Below, piece after piece: positions 26,558-34,869 of a stretch of DNA of 38,478 nt. Below the pieces are notes generated by a model. It saw only the letters and a program-made list of their open reading frames with translations, was not told where the DNA came from and made no database searches. How positions within the stretch are numbered: position 1 is the stretch's first letter; every line of letters starts with the position of its first letter. A program made the position numbers and the translations under genes. Source of the DNA: Candidatus Babeliales bacterium. GTDB lineage: Bacteria > Babelota > Babeliae > Babelales > Vermiphilaceae. The stretch spans positions 1 to 38,478 of the forward strand of contig DATEAY010000081.1 of assembly GCA_035288105.1 (NCBI GenBank), written 5' to 3'.

Positions 26558-27553
26558 TTAACCGAAAATTCCATTGGTATGACACCATGATACAGTTTCT
26601 TTCAGCCCATCTAAAAGAGAAATCTGTGGTTGCCATCCCATGTTCGTTAATGTATCAATGTTGAGTAATTTACGAGGAGTACCATCAGGTTGAGAACTTT
26701 TCCATACAATTTCGCCCTCATAACCAATGATGTTTTTAATTAATGTAACAAGTTCACGAATAGAAAGATCTTTACCCGACCCTATATTAACAATATTATT
26801 TCCATCATACGTATTCATTAATAATAGTAATGCCTGCGCTAAATCATCAACATGTAAAAATTCACGCAATGGGTTACCAGTTCCCCAAACTTCGCAGTAT
26901 GGACTATTATTTTTATAAGCGTTATAAATTTTTACCAGTAAAGCAGGAATAACGTGCGATGACTCTAAATCAAAATTATCATTGGGCCCGTACAAATTGG
27001 TGGGCATTACAGCAATAAAAGATATCCCATATTGCTTGTTATAGTATTCGCACAACTTTAGGCCTGCAATTTTGGCTATTGCATACGCTTCATTTGTTTT
27101 TTCCAGTGGAGATGTTAAAAGATATTCCTCTTTAATTGGCTGAGAACATTCACGAGGATAGATACAAGAAGAACCTAGAAAAACCAATTTTTTTACGCCA
27201 TGCTTATACGATTCATGAATAACGTTAGTTTGAATTGCCAAATTATCATAAATAAACTGAGCAGGATATGTGTTATTTGCATGAATACCACCTACTTTTG
27301 CCGCGGCCAAAAAAACATATTCCGGTTTTTCTTGATCAAAAAAATTTCTTACTGCCTGCTGATCACGTAAATCAAGTTCAGATGAAGTACGTCCTATTAT
27401 ATTGGTATAACCTGCAGATAGAAGACACCGTACAATTGCTGACCCCACTAAGCCTTTATGTCCCGCAACATAAATTTTTGCGTCTTTCATCATAGAAAAC
27501 ATTGTTGATGAAAAAAGAAAAAAACAAACATATAAAAATCGAATTTGTGCCAT
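26558..27553 (-). CDS. fcl: GDP-L-fucose synthase with N-terminal signal peptide
   Basis: 331 residues. Epimerises and reduces GDP-4-keto-6-deoxymannose to GDP-L-fucose with NADPH. NADP-binding GHKGLVG at 31-37, catalytic Ser128/Ser129-Cys130 in LGSSCIYP, and Tyr157-xxx-Lys161 in YAIAK. Typical Fcl starts at a residue equivalent to Met22 (MKDAKIYVAGH). Here 20-21 residues (MAQIRFLYVCFFLFSSTMFS) are added and look like a signal peptide. The upstream ATG has a good AAGGGG site; the internal Met21-Met22 has none, so the extended form is the likely product. The retained Met-Met at the junction looks like the old start. It forms a two-gene operon with gmd and is divergent from the glycosyltransferase genes. 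Confidence 0.95.
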   Translation of the reverse strand: MAQIRFLYVCFFLFSSTMFSMMKDAKIYVAGHKGLVGSAIVRCLLSAGYTNIIGRTSSELDLRDQQAVRNFFDQEKPEYVFLAAAKVGGIHANNTYPAQFIYDNLAIQTNVIHESYKHGVKKLVFLGSSCIYPRECSQPIKEEYLLTSPLEKTNEAYAIAKIAGLKLCEYYNKQYGISFIAVMPTNLYGPNDNFDLESSHVIPALLVKIYNAYKNNSPYCEVWGTGNPLREFLHVDDLAQALLLLMNTYDGNNIVNIGSGKDLSIRELVTLIKNIIGYEGEIVWKSSQPDGTPRKLLNIDTLTNMGWQPQISLLDGLKETVSWCHTNGIFG

Positions 27554-27607
27554 AGCAGCCCCTTCGTTATAAGGTTACAAAATAGTTTCAGTGTCAACCT
27601 TTTTTAC

Positions 27608-27636
27608 TTGACATAGTCTCGCACAAATTGTTAAAA
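27608..27636 (+). promoter_or_regulatory. promoter of the glycosyltransferase operon
   Basis: Perfect TTGACA -35 (27608-27613), 17-base spacer, TTAAAA -10 (27631-27636). It precedes the run of plus-strand genes 27690-32721. On the opposite strand a TTGACA about 25 bases to the left, with a TTATAA 19 bases further, could serve fcl-gmd. Confidence 0.55.
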
Positions 27637-27689
27637 AAAATCAAAGAAGATCTACTTCAGTATCAAAATCAAAAAAAAAGGATAGTAAA

Positions 27690-29177
27690 ATGAAGTCTTT
27701 TACTTACAAAAAATTATTCCTTTATGTGCTACTCCTACTGATTCCAATTCCCTCTTGGGCAAACAACTTATCATCTACCGAAAAAAGTTTTGTGATAGTT
27801 ATCCCCTCATACAATAATCAAAAATGGTATGCCCGCAATCTACAGTCAGTACTTTCGCAAGATTACCCTCATTTTAGGGCAATATACACAGATGATTGCT
27901 CTCCGGATAATACAGGAAAACTGGTAGAGGCATACCTCGAACTTAATGACCCTCATAACACAGTAACTCTCGTAAAAAACAAAGTTCGACGAGGAGCTCT
28001 TCATAATCTCTATACAATGATCCATTCTTGTGATGATGATGAAATTATCGTTACTCTTGATGGAGATGATTGGTTCCCTGATGAAGATGTACTAACGCGA
28101 CTGAATACTGTTTACTCATCTAGGGAAATATGGTTGACCTACGGGCAATTTCAGCTGCATCCTTCGGGTATACGCGGTTGGGCATCGCCAATGCCTGATT
28201 ACATTGTAGAAAACAATGCATTTAGAGATTTTCAACACCTACCTACTCACTTACGTACCTTTTATGCGTGGTTATTCAAAAAAATAAAACTCGAAGATTT
28301 ATTACATCTAGGTGTATTTTACCCCATGACATGGGATATGGCCATGATGTTTCCTATGATAGAAATGGCAAGCGAACGTCATCAATTTATTCCTGAAATC
28401 ATGTATACCTACAATGATGAAAACACAATCAGTGACCATCATGTCAGTAGACAATTACAAGCACATTTAGCACAAATCATCAAAAAGAAGAATCGCTACA
28501 AACGACTCCCAGATAGACCAACAAAACCCCGACATAACTACGAACTAAAAACAGATGTCATCATTTTTGCGCAAAAACCAAACACACTTATACAACTATT
28601 AGAATCTTTAAAAATGTATGTAACAGGAGTTGATCGCACTTTTGTAATGTATAAACCAATGTCACTCTTGGAAACAGACGAATACAATGCTATTAAAACT
28701 TTATACCCCACAATAGAATTCTGTCTTATTAGTGATCACAGAAGTAATTTTAGAGATGCACTTTTTGCTCTGTATCAAAAAGCAGAAAATAACTATATCC
28801 TTTTTGCCAAAGGTGATGCATTCTTTCAAAAACCATTGTCTCTGAGCACATGCATTAATACTTTACAAGAAACATCTGCATATGCTTTTTACTTTAAACT
28901 GAATGCTGAAGATGGTATGCGCAGTTATCAAACACTGCCATTGGTAGAGTATAAGGATACTATTTTCGTATGGAATTTTGCTCTTGCACGCGATAAATGG
29001 TCATCTGCCAATTCGCTCGATCTTGTTCTCCATAAAAAAACAGATTTTCTTGCTCAAGCCTTACAAAGTCATTATGACCTCACACCAAACGGATTAGAAG
29101 CTGTATGGGCAAATGAGGGAAATCTCGATCGTCTAGGTTTATGTTTTGGTGAAAGCACAATTTTATTACATCTATAA
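27690..29177 (+). CDS. exported GT2 glycosyltransferase fused to a second, degenerate transferase-like domain
   Basis: 495 residues. AAGGAT ribosome binding site. Signal peptide about 1-24 ending SWA. Residues about 33-270 are a GT2 (GT-A fold) domain: FVIVIPSYNNQKWYARNLQS, YTDDCSPDNTG and the metal motif in VTLDGDDWFPDED. Residues about 285-495 are a second domain homologous to the whole mature protein of the next gene: DVIIFAQKPNTLIQLLESL against DLVIFSYDRPLQLYALLESL, and a shared FYFKL...W...D..LHKKTDFL pattern. Where the next protein has VDDN, this domain has AKGDA, so the second domain probably lost its metal site. Heads a plus-strand operon with the next four genes. Acceptor unknown. 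Confidence 0.87.
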   Translation: MKSFTYKKLFLYVLLLLIPIPSWANNLSSTEKSFVIVIPSYNNQKWYARNLQSVLSQDYPHFRAIYTDDCSPDNTGKLVEAYLELNDPHNTVTLVKNKVRRGALHNLYTMIHSCDDDEIIVTLDGDDWFPDEDVLTRLNTVYSSREIWLTYGQFQLHPSGIRGWASPMPDYIVENNAFRDFQHLPTHLRTFYAWLFKKIKLEDLLHLGVFYPMTWDMAMMFPMIEMASERHQFIPEIMYTYNDENTISDHHVSRQLQAHLAQIIKKKNRYKRLPDRPTKPRHNYELKTDVIIFAQKPNTLIQLLESLKMYVTGVDRTFVMYKPMSLLETDEYNAIKTLYPTIEFCLISDHRSNFRDALFALYQKAENNYILFAKGDAFFQKPLSLSTCINTLQETSAYAFYFKLNAEDGMRSYQTLPLVEYKDTIFVWNFALARDKWSSANSLDLVLHKKTDFLAQALQSHYDLTPNGLEAVWANEGNLDRLGLCFGESTILLHL

Positions 29178-29190
29178 AAAAAGGATTTTA

Positions 29191-30093
29191 TTGAAAAAAA
29201 ATATATTTTTTTTATTTTTATTCTTACAAAATATATCATATATTCAACCGAATCAGACAAGTCAGTTTAAAGCTGATTTGGTGATTTTTTCATATGATCG
29301 CCCTCTGCAACTCTATGCATTACTTGAATCGCTTTATCTGTACACAACTGATATTAATTCAATAGCTGTTGTCTATCGAACAAGTGACGATCGTTATTAT
29401 GCAGCATTCAATGCTGTAGCCCTACAATTTCCTGATGTACAATTTTTACATCAACAATCTATTCATGATTTTAAAACATTAACACTACAAGCTCTTGAAA
29501 GTTCAAGTTCAGACTATGTTGTATTCGCCGTCGACGACAATATCGTAAAAGATACTATTTCACTGAATGAATGTATTGATTGGCTTGAAAAAACAGATGC
29601 CTATGGTTTTTATTTAAAACTTGGAACACATCTTGACTATTGTTACATGGAAAATACACCTCAGGCTGTTCCCCCTTACAAACACATTCACAAAAATATT
29701 TTGTCATGGGAATTTGAAGCTGGAGAAAAAGATTGGTGCTATCCAAATACGGTTGATATGACACTGTACAGAAAAAAAGATTTGCTCCATCTTTTTCAAT
29801 CGCTAGAATATAAAAATCCTAATCTTCTTGAAGGTAACTGGGCTGCATGGTGGGTAAAACACAGAGCTCCAAGTTCTATCGGACTTTTTTATGGAAATTC
29901 AAAGATAATCAATATACCACTTAACAAAGTTCAAACGGTTAATATCTTAAACCGTGATATGAACCTTTATGCACCACAGGAACTTTTAGAAAAATTTGAA
30001 GCTGGATACAAAATGGATATTGCACCACTGTATCACATGAAAAATAAAGCGGTACACACCGAATACGAACCAACTTTTATATTACGAAAATAA
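29191..30093 (+). CDS. exported glycosyltransferase-like protein (stand-alone version of the fused domain)
   Basis: 300 residues if started at TTG 29191, which follows AAAGGA by five bases and gives a clean signal peptide (KKNIFFLFLFLQNISYIQ). An ATG at 29146 would overlap the previous gene by 32 bases and put 15 extra residues in front. The mature part has a GT-A-like pattern: DLVIFSYDRPLQL, a central YVVFAVDDNIVKD (residues about 108-120) that could be the DXD-type metal site, and WAAWW and FYGNSKIINIPL near the end. It is homologous to the C-terminal domain of the preceding protein. Not assigned to a numbered family. Donor unknown. Confidence 0.8.
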   Translation: MKKNIFFLFLFLQNISYIQPNQTSQFKADLVIFSYDRPLQLYALLESLYLYTTDINSIAVVYRTSDDRYYAAFNAVALQFPDVQFLHQQSIHDFKTLTLQALESSSSDYVVFAVDDNIVKDTISLNECIDWLEKTDAYGFYLKLGTHLDYCYMENTPQAVPPYKHIHKNILSWEFEAGEKDWCYPNTVDMTLYRKKDLLHLFQSLEYKNPNLLEGNWAAWWVKHRAPSSIGLFYGNSKIINIPLNKVQTVNILNRDMNLYAPQELLEKFEAGYKMDIAPLYHMKNKAVHTEYEPTFILRK

Positions 30094-30103
30094 AGGATAC
30101 ATA

Positions 30104-30913
30104 ATGACATTATTTGGAAAAAATATCCGCTCTATATCACTTCTTGTTCTATGTACACTGTTTTCCCTTCAGGGAAACCAACTCCATATTGGTTTATGTA
30201 TCATGGCAACAGGAAAATATATTGCATTCGTCAAACCACTACTTGATTCTGCAGAAAAGTATTTTTGTCCTGAGCATACAAAAACTTACTTCATTTTTAC
30301 CGATGGTACACCGTCAGCAGTAGAAGAATTACTGCAAAGTCCCTATAACGATAGAATCGTTATTACCTATCAAAAGAGACTTGGCTGGCCCTATGACACG
30401 TTAATGCGGTTTTCAATATACCACCAACATAAAGATTTATTTGCAACAACTGATTACATGTTTGCAACCGATGCAGACATGCTTTTTGTTGATACAGAGG
30501 GCAACGAAATTTTACATGATCGTGTTGCAACACAACATCCAGGCTTTGAAAAGAATAAACCTTTGTGGGGGAGTGAAACACCCTATGACCGCAATCCAAA
30601 ATCTACCGCATACATATCATATAATACGGGAACTCATTATTTTGCAGGAGGTTTTTATGGAGGAATTACAGCAGAATTCATCAAGATGGCAGATATTATT
30701 ACACATAACATTCTTACAGACCTTGAAAAATATCAATATGTTGCCATATGGCATGATGAAAGCCACTTAAACCGTTACTTTATCGACAATGTACCAATCA
30801 TAATGCTTGATCGCTCATATTGCTATCCAGAAAATGGTCAGCAAAAAGGATATCCTGATTGTTCTCCCAAGTTGTTAGCTTTAGATAAAAATCACAATGA
30901 AATTAGAGAATAA
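30104..30913 (+). CDS. exported GT6-family glycosyltransferase (ABO / alpha-1,3-Gal(NAc) transferase family) with DXD
   Basis: 269 residues, about the size of short bacterial GT6 enzymes plus a signal peptide (about 1-24). The family signature is clear: TYFIFTDGTP at 61-70, the metal motif DAD at 123-125 in ATDADMLFVD, QHPGF at 144-148, YFAGGFYGG at 179-187, WHDESHLNRYF at 216-226, and a final LDKNHNEIR matching the PKNHQAVR of human ABO enzymes. GT6 retains anomeric configuration and transfers Gal or GalNAc from a UDP donor in alpha-1,3 linkage, often next to fucose. At the human ABO specificity positions (266/268) this protein has Ala181 and Gly183; Gly at the second is the A-type (GalNAc) state. 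Most bacterial GT6 have NXN in place of DXD. AAGGA ribosome binding site. Neighbours make GDP-fucose and probably UDP-Gal(NAc). Confidence 0.92.
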   Translation: MTLFGKNIRSISLLVLCTLFSLQGNQLHIGLCIMATGKYIAFVKPLLDSAEKYFCPEHTKTYFIFTDGTPSAVEELLQSPYNDRIVITYQKRLGWPYDTLMRFSIYHQHKDLFATTDYMFATDADMLFVDTEGNEILHDRVATQHPGFEKNKPLWGSETPYDRNPKSTAYISYNTGTHYFAGGFYGGITAEFIKMADIITHNILTDLEKYQYVAIWHDESHLNRYFIDNVPIIMLDRSYCYPENGQQKGYPDCSPKLLALDKNHNEIRE

Positions 30914-30914
30914 A

Positions 30915-32030
30915 ATGCCGACTATCAAAGACTTTTTCTTACTCATTATTGTTTTCTTAAACATAATGTACACCCCATATGCTTTATCATTACATATTTT
31001 ACATCTTAGCTTCCATAGAGGATGCATCAGTGAAATTAACCTTATAGCTCAACAATTAGGAGCTGAAGTTACGTCAATCTTTATCCCAAATCTAGCACCC
31101 AAAGAATTTGATGGAAAATCTGCTGGAAATGTTCTCTATAATATTGGACATGAACGAGCCCTCAATGTATGGAACAAACACAAAGACTATTTTAATCAAT
31201 TTGATGCAGTGATTACTTCTGACACAGCACCACTTTCAAGAATTTTCTTACAAAACAATTACACAAAACCGCTGATTATTTGGATTTGTAATCGTTTTGA
31301 TTACGCAGACAACAGTAGCTTGGATTGCACATTTCCTGATGAAGAATATTATGAGCTTTTACGCCAAGCAAAGCATAAAAAAAATGTATATACCATTCCC
31401 TATAACGCCTTTGAATCTTTTTATGCTGCGCAAAAAAATGTTACTTTTAACAACGAAGTAATTCAACCAAGCGGAATTTTTATTACACAGAACAAACAAT
31501 CTGCTATTCCCAGACACATAGATAAATCAAAAACATTCTTCATACCACCATACCTTAACGATTTATCTATGAATCTTACACAAAAATGCTCACAATTAGG
31601 AATTGAAGCATATAACGGAAGATATAACGGACCAAGCGATTTAGAAGGATTTAAGGGTATTATCCACATACCATATAATTGGTCCAATCTTGCATTCTTT
31701 GAAAATATGCAAAGTAGTCTGCCATATTTTATTCCTTCTATTACCTTTATGATTACACATTTTGATAAGAACACTATTTGGTGGGCTAACGGTAACTATT
31801 TCAAAAAAAATTACCATTTTGCAGAATGGTACAACAAAGAAAACAGCGAAATAATCACCTATTTTGATTCATGGGATGACCTTAAATATAAAATTGAATC
31901 AACGGATTTTGACGCGCTACAAACAAAAATAAAACAATATGCGCAAACTCATAAAAATAACGTACTTCATAAATGGAGAGCTATTTTTGATATGATTGCT
32001 CATAACAAGGAGTGTACTGCTGATGTTTAA
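30915..32030 (+). CDS. exported glycosyltransferase-like protein (probable GT-B fold)
   Basis: 371 residues from the ATG at 30915, one base after the preceding stop codon; an in-frame ATG at 30897 is possible. Signal peptide about 1-24 (KDFFLLIIVFLNIMYTPYALS). The mature chain has the look of a two-domain GT-B enzyme: LHILHLSFHRGCISEINLIAQ (read in parts) at the start, a central VITSDTAPLSR and IIWICNRFDY, and in the second half YNGRYNGPSDLEGFKG, IHIPYNWSNLAFFENM and LPYFIPS. The last three resemble the donor-site region of GT-B enzymes that scan for altered or hidden glycans. I cannot name the family. Translationally coupled to its neighbours on both sides. Confidence 0.72.
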   Translation: MPTIKDFFLLIIVFLNIMYTPYALSLHILHLSFHRGCISEINLIAQQLGAEVTSIFIPNLAPKEFDGKSAGNVLYNIGHERALNVWNKHKDYFNQFDAVITSDTAPLSRIFLQNNYTKPLIIWICNRFDYADNSSLDCTFPDEEYYELLRQAKHKKNVYTIPYNAFESFYAAQKNVTFNNEVIQPSGIFITQNKQSAIPRHIDKSKTFFIPPYLNDLSMNLTQKCSQLGIEAYNGRYNGPSDLEGFKGIIHIPYNWSNLAFFENMQSSLPYFIPSITFMITHFDKNTIWWANGNYFKKNYHFAEWYNKENSEIITYFDSWDDLKYKIESTDFDALQTKIKQYAQTHKNNVLHKWRAIFDMIAHNKECTADV

Positions 32031-32721
32031 ATCATATACTTTTCGTATAATCATAACTCTACTTATTCCTGTGTACAGTATTCATGTACATGCAATAGGA
32101 GAGCCTGTACCATGGATATTGCTCAAAAAAATATTACCAGCTAACCCAATAATCATTGAAGCCGGTGCTCAATTTGGTGAAGATACTCAGTGGATGAGTC
32201 AATTGTGGCCTCAAGGTAAAATTTATGCATTTGAACCATCACCAGAATCATTCGCAGAGTTACAAAAAATCGCAGCTAAGTATCATAATATCACTGCTAC
32301 ACAAATTGCTTTATCAAATACCAAAGAAGAATTACCTTTTTACTTGGCCGGTGGAGCAAGCTCTCTTTTAAAACCACAGGATTCTTTTAACAATGATTAC
32401 TTTCATTCAGACTTAAATCATCCGATCATTGTGCCTGTCGTTACCCTGGATGAATGGGCAGCAAACAACAATGTCACTACAATTGATTTTATGTGGCTTG
32501 ATATGGAAGGTAATGAACTGAACGCACTGGAAGGTGCACTCAATTCATTACAAAATGTAAAACTTATTTACACCGAAGTAAATTTGCAAAAATTTTGGCA
32601 TGGTTGCGCCATGTACGATGATGTTAAGGCATGGATGGAGAAACACGGTTTTACGGAAATATGGTCAGATATAGTTCCCCATTGGCATGGCAATGTTTTG
32701 TTTATCAACACAAATCTTTAA
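32023..32721 (+). CDS. exported FkbM-family methyltransferase
   Basis: 232 residues from the ATG at 32023, which overlaps the previous stop by eight bases and has AAGGAG ten bases upstream. A more upstream start (31996) is less likely. Signal peptide about 1-24 (ITLLIPVYSIHVHA). FkbM family features: IIIEAGAQFGEDTQWMS (SAM motif I), IYAFEPSPESFAELQK (motif II, acidic residue for ribose), IALSNTKEELPFY, VPVVTLDEWA, FMWLDMEGNELNALEGA and IYTEVNL. FkbM enzymes O-methylate sugars, including in surface glycans. SAM is cytosolic, so export again raises the question of where it acts. Last gene of the plus-strand operon before a large inverted repeat. Confidence 0.9.
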   Translation: MFKSYTFRIIITLLIPVYSIHVHAIGEPVPWILLKKILPANPIIIEAGAQFGEDTQWMSQLWPQGKIYAFEPSPESFAELQKIAAKYHNITATQIALSNTKEELPFYLAGGASSLLKPQDSFNNDYFHSDLNHPIIVPVVTLDEWAANNNVTTIDFMWLDMEGNELNALEGALNSLQNVKLIYTEVNLQKFWHGCAMYDDVKAWMEKHGFTEIWSDIVPHWHGNVLFINTNL

Positions 32722-32753
32722 ATTGTCTTTTTTTAAGCTAAAACTTTATTCTC

Positions 32754-32932
32754 ACTCCGCTCGCCCTGAGTGTTTTTGCTTTGCAAAAAGGTATCGAAGG
32801 GTAATCTTAGAAATGATAAATATCTTTTTGAGATGTCCATAAATAGCAATAATATTAAAACATAAAAGATTTTTATTAACAGACACCCTTCGATACATTT
32901 TTGAGAACAAAAACACTCAGGGCGAGCGGAGT
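32754..32932. repeat. long inverted repeat between convergent genes (about 48-nt arms, 82-nt centre)
   Basis: Left arm 32754-32802 starts ACTCCGCTCGCCCTGAGTG and ends ATCGAAGGGT. Right arm 32885-32932 is its reverse complement except for a few central bases. The ends correspond to the common intergenic repeat with CCCTGAG and TCGAAGGG, related to 16710-16724 and 20980-20994, but with an extra segment (TTTTTGCTTTGCAAAAAGG) between the two halves. The 82-base centre is AT-rich. It may act as a terminator for both flanking operons or be a non-autonomous mobile element. Confidence 0.8.
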
Positions 32933-32962
32933 TGCTAGCTCTGTTTTCTTTAGAATTCAGTT

Positions 32963-33745
32963 TTAATCTGTTTTTTGCAAAATCACCTGATATTCATCAG
33001 CAATAATTGTAAACCCATGGGCAAGAAAATAAGGAATAGAATATTTAGCCTTGCCCAACTCTGATGTTTCCCCAAATTGTTTTGGTGTTTGATTGCGCAC
33101 ATCATCTATCAAAATTATACCATTCGGCGCCAACAAATTTTGCTCAACAATAACTTGTGCTTCTTCCAATTGTAACAAGGCTGTCGGTTCTATTGGTGTC
33201 ATGTCTCCTGTATCAACATAGAGTAAATCAATACTTTGTGGTGCACATTTTTTAAGAAAATCTACTGAAGAAGTAACATGATAGAATAGATAATCACTAA
33301 AATCAGCTGTTATTATTTTACAACGCTCAATATGTGCTGAAATAATATCAATAGTATGAATCGTTGGATTAAGATGCGACAAACATTCTGCCGCCATTCT
33401 TGTGAAAAAACCCGCTCCCCAATCCCAATTTTTTGGTTCATCTGGCGTCCAATACTGTACATCATCTTGATTACACCCGGCAAGTCCGCCATGCACAAAG
33501 CTCCTTGATGTGCCAAGCTCAACCACTACATGCCCATTATTATTTTTAAAGTGTTCAAATGCCATTTTAAACGTATGATAACGAGACTGTGGTTTTATCC
33601 TAAAATGTGACCAATCATAACCAACATACGTTCCTTGCTCCAAATAATTTTTATATTTATCCAGCACTCGATCAATGCTGTCATCAGCATTAACCAACAA
33701 AAAGTTACATAATAAAATAAATCCACACATCTTATTTAACTTCAT
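32963..33745 (-). CDS. exported class I SAM-dependent methyltransferase
   Basis: 260 residues. AAGGAAG site before the ATG. Signal peptide about 1-20 (MCGFILLCNFLLVNA). A SAM-binding Rossmann core is visible: VVVELGTSRSFVHGG (motif I) at about 73-87, IHTIDIIS (motif II) and DLLYVDTGDMTPIEP, followed by GIILIDDVRNQTPKQFG. The pattern is closest to the methyltransferase_24 / cephalosporin-hydroxylase-like group that modifies sugars. It starts 14 bases inside the end of the upstream glycosyltransferase gene, so the two are translationally coupled. Target probably a glycan (inference). Confidence 0.83.
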   Translation of the reverse strand: MKLNKMCGFILLCNFLLVNADDSIDRVLDKYKNYLEQGTYVGYDWSHFRIKPQSRYHTFKMAFEHFKNNNGHVVVELGTSRSFVHGGLAGCNQDDVQYWTPDEPKNWDWGAGFFTRMAAECLSHLNPTIHTIDIISAHIERCKIITADFSDYLFYHVTSSVDFLKKCAPQSIDLLYVDTGDMTPIEPTALLQLEEAQVIVEQNLLAPNGIILIDDVRNQTPKQFGETSELGKAKYSIPYFLAHGFTIIADEYQVILQKTD

Positions 33746-34742
33746 TTTCTTCCTTTATATTGAGTGCCCTTTGCATAAACGTAAGTAACATTTCAATACG
33801 ATTTATATACGTATGATTATTTTTCACAAAATCCATTAATTCATATAATTCACTTATCGGCGTATTATCTATGTGTGCTTTAGCATCATAAAATAATTGA
33901 TACGTATCTGGATTATAAACAACTTTGCCTTTAAAAAGATCATACACAATTTTGTTATTAGTAACCCCCCACTGTCCATAACTTATGTTTTTAAATATTC
34001 TGCACGGGATATAACCCTTTTCACATTGATACGGCCCTTGTATCGCTGGTGCCATGTAAGATGTTGCAATTAAATCAATATTTTCTTCTCTAGAAACATT
34101 AATTTTATGATTAAATACAACATCATTCTCTCTACACGCCTTTTTAAATCCTGCTAACTCAACCTGATTACCAAATCGTCCACCACCTATTGTCCCAACC
34201 CAACTAATAATGGATCTTTGATTATCTTTTATGCGATGTTGTTTTACTCGTTCAATTTCATGTGGTAATAAATCTGTTGCCCATGGCATAAAAATCATTT
34301 TTTCTTTACTATTGCAATAAATACAATCTCCTAATTTTTCTGGCGCATAAGGCAAGCAATCATCCGTATACACTTGCAATAAAATACATCGATTATTGTT
34401 AAATAATTCTTGATAATTATCTGAATTCCAATTATGTACAATATAATAACAATCTTGTCGTTTTGGCATTTCTCCATCAACCTGACCTTCTGTTATAAAC
34501 AAAGCATTATGGAGATCCACATGTTGCATCTCATCTTGATTTTTTACCCAATACACCTCATAGCCAAGATGCTTAAATGCGCGGTAAAAACCCTCATGAA
34601 TGTATGAATGAGTGTGTGAATGTAATGGATGCCCCCATATAATTACCTTGGAAAAAAAAGACAGTTTACCATGTGCTAAAAAAGGAAAACTTATACAGCA
34701 CAATATATAAAGATACAAAATAGTATTTTTTGTTACTATCAC
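33732..34742 (-). CDS. exported glycosyltransferase-like protein (GT-B type)
   Basis: 336 residues with a GTG start at 34742 preceded by GGAGA. Signal peptide about 1-25 ending AHG. The body looks like a GT-B enzyme of the CgeB/glyco_trans_1 type: VIIWGHPLHSHTHSYIHEGF at the start, HNWNSDNYQELFNNNRC, FMPWATDLLP, SWVGTIGGGRFGNQVEL at the second-domain start, and the C-terminal YIPCRIFKNISYGQWGVTNN with VVYNPDTYQLFYDA. The region CRIFKNISYG...TN corresponds to the donor-binding end of such enzymes. Donor and acceptor unknown. Overlaps the methyltransferase gene downstream. Divergent from the epimerase gene. Confidence 0.78.
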   Translation of the reverse strand: MIVTKNTILYLYILCCISFPFLAHGKLSFFSKVIIWGHPLHSHTHSYIHEGFYRAFKHLGYEVYWVKNQDEMQHVDLHNALFITEGQVDGEMPKRQDCYYIVHNWNSDNYQELFNNNRCILLQVYTDDCLPYAPEKLGDCIYCNSKEKMIFMPWATDLLPHEIERVKQHRIKDNQRSIISWVGTIGGGRFGNQVELAGFKKACRENDVVFNHKINVSREENIDLIATSYMAPAIQGPYQCEKGYIPCRIFKNISYGQWGVTNNKIVYDLFKGKVVYNPDTYQLFYDAKAHIDNTPISELYELMDFVKNNHTYINRIEMLLTFMQRALNIKEENEVK

Positions 34743-34758
34743 ACTAATTCTCCATACT

Positions 34759-34787
34759 TTGAATAGTACTTTTTTCTATAGTATTAT
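34759..34787 (+). promoter_or_regulatory. candidate promoter of the epimerase-LicD operon
   Basis: TTGAAT (34759-34764), 17-base spacer, TATTAT (34782-34787). This gives a start near 34794 and a leader of about 75 bases before the ATG at 34870. Confidence 0.5.
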
Positions 34788-34869
34788 CACACCATAAAAA
34801 AAAACTCTATATTTTTCTCCCTTTATCTTTCTACAATGGTTCTAAAAGAATGCATATAAGGGAGAAATT

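Noticed and set aside
27430-27495. Cytosolic start of Fcl at Met21 or Met22
   Set aside because: No ribosome binding site precedes it, while the upstream ATG has AAGGGG; still possible as a minor product.
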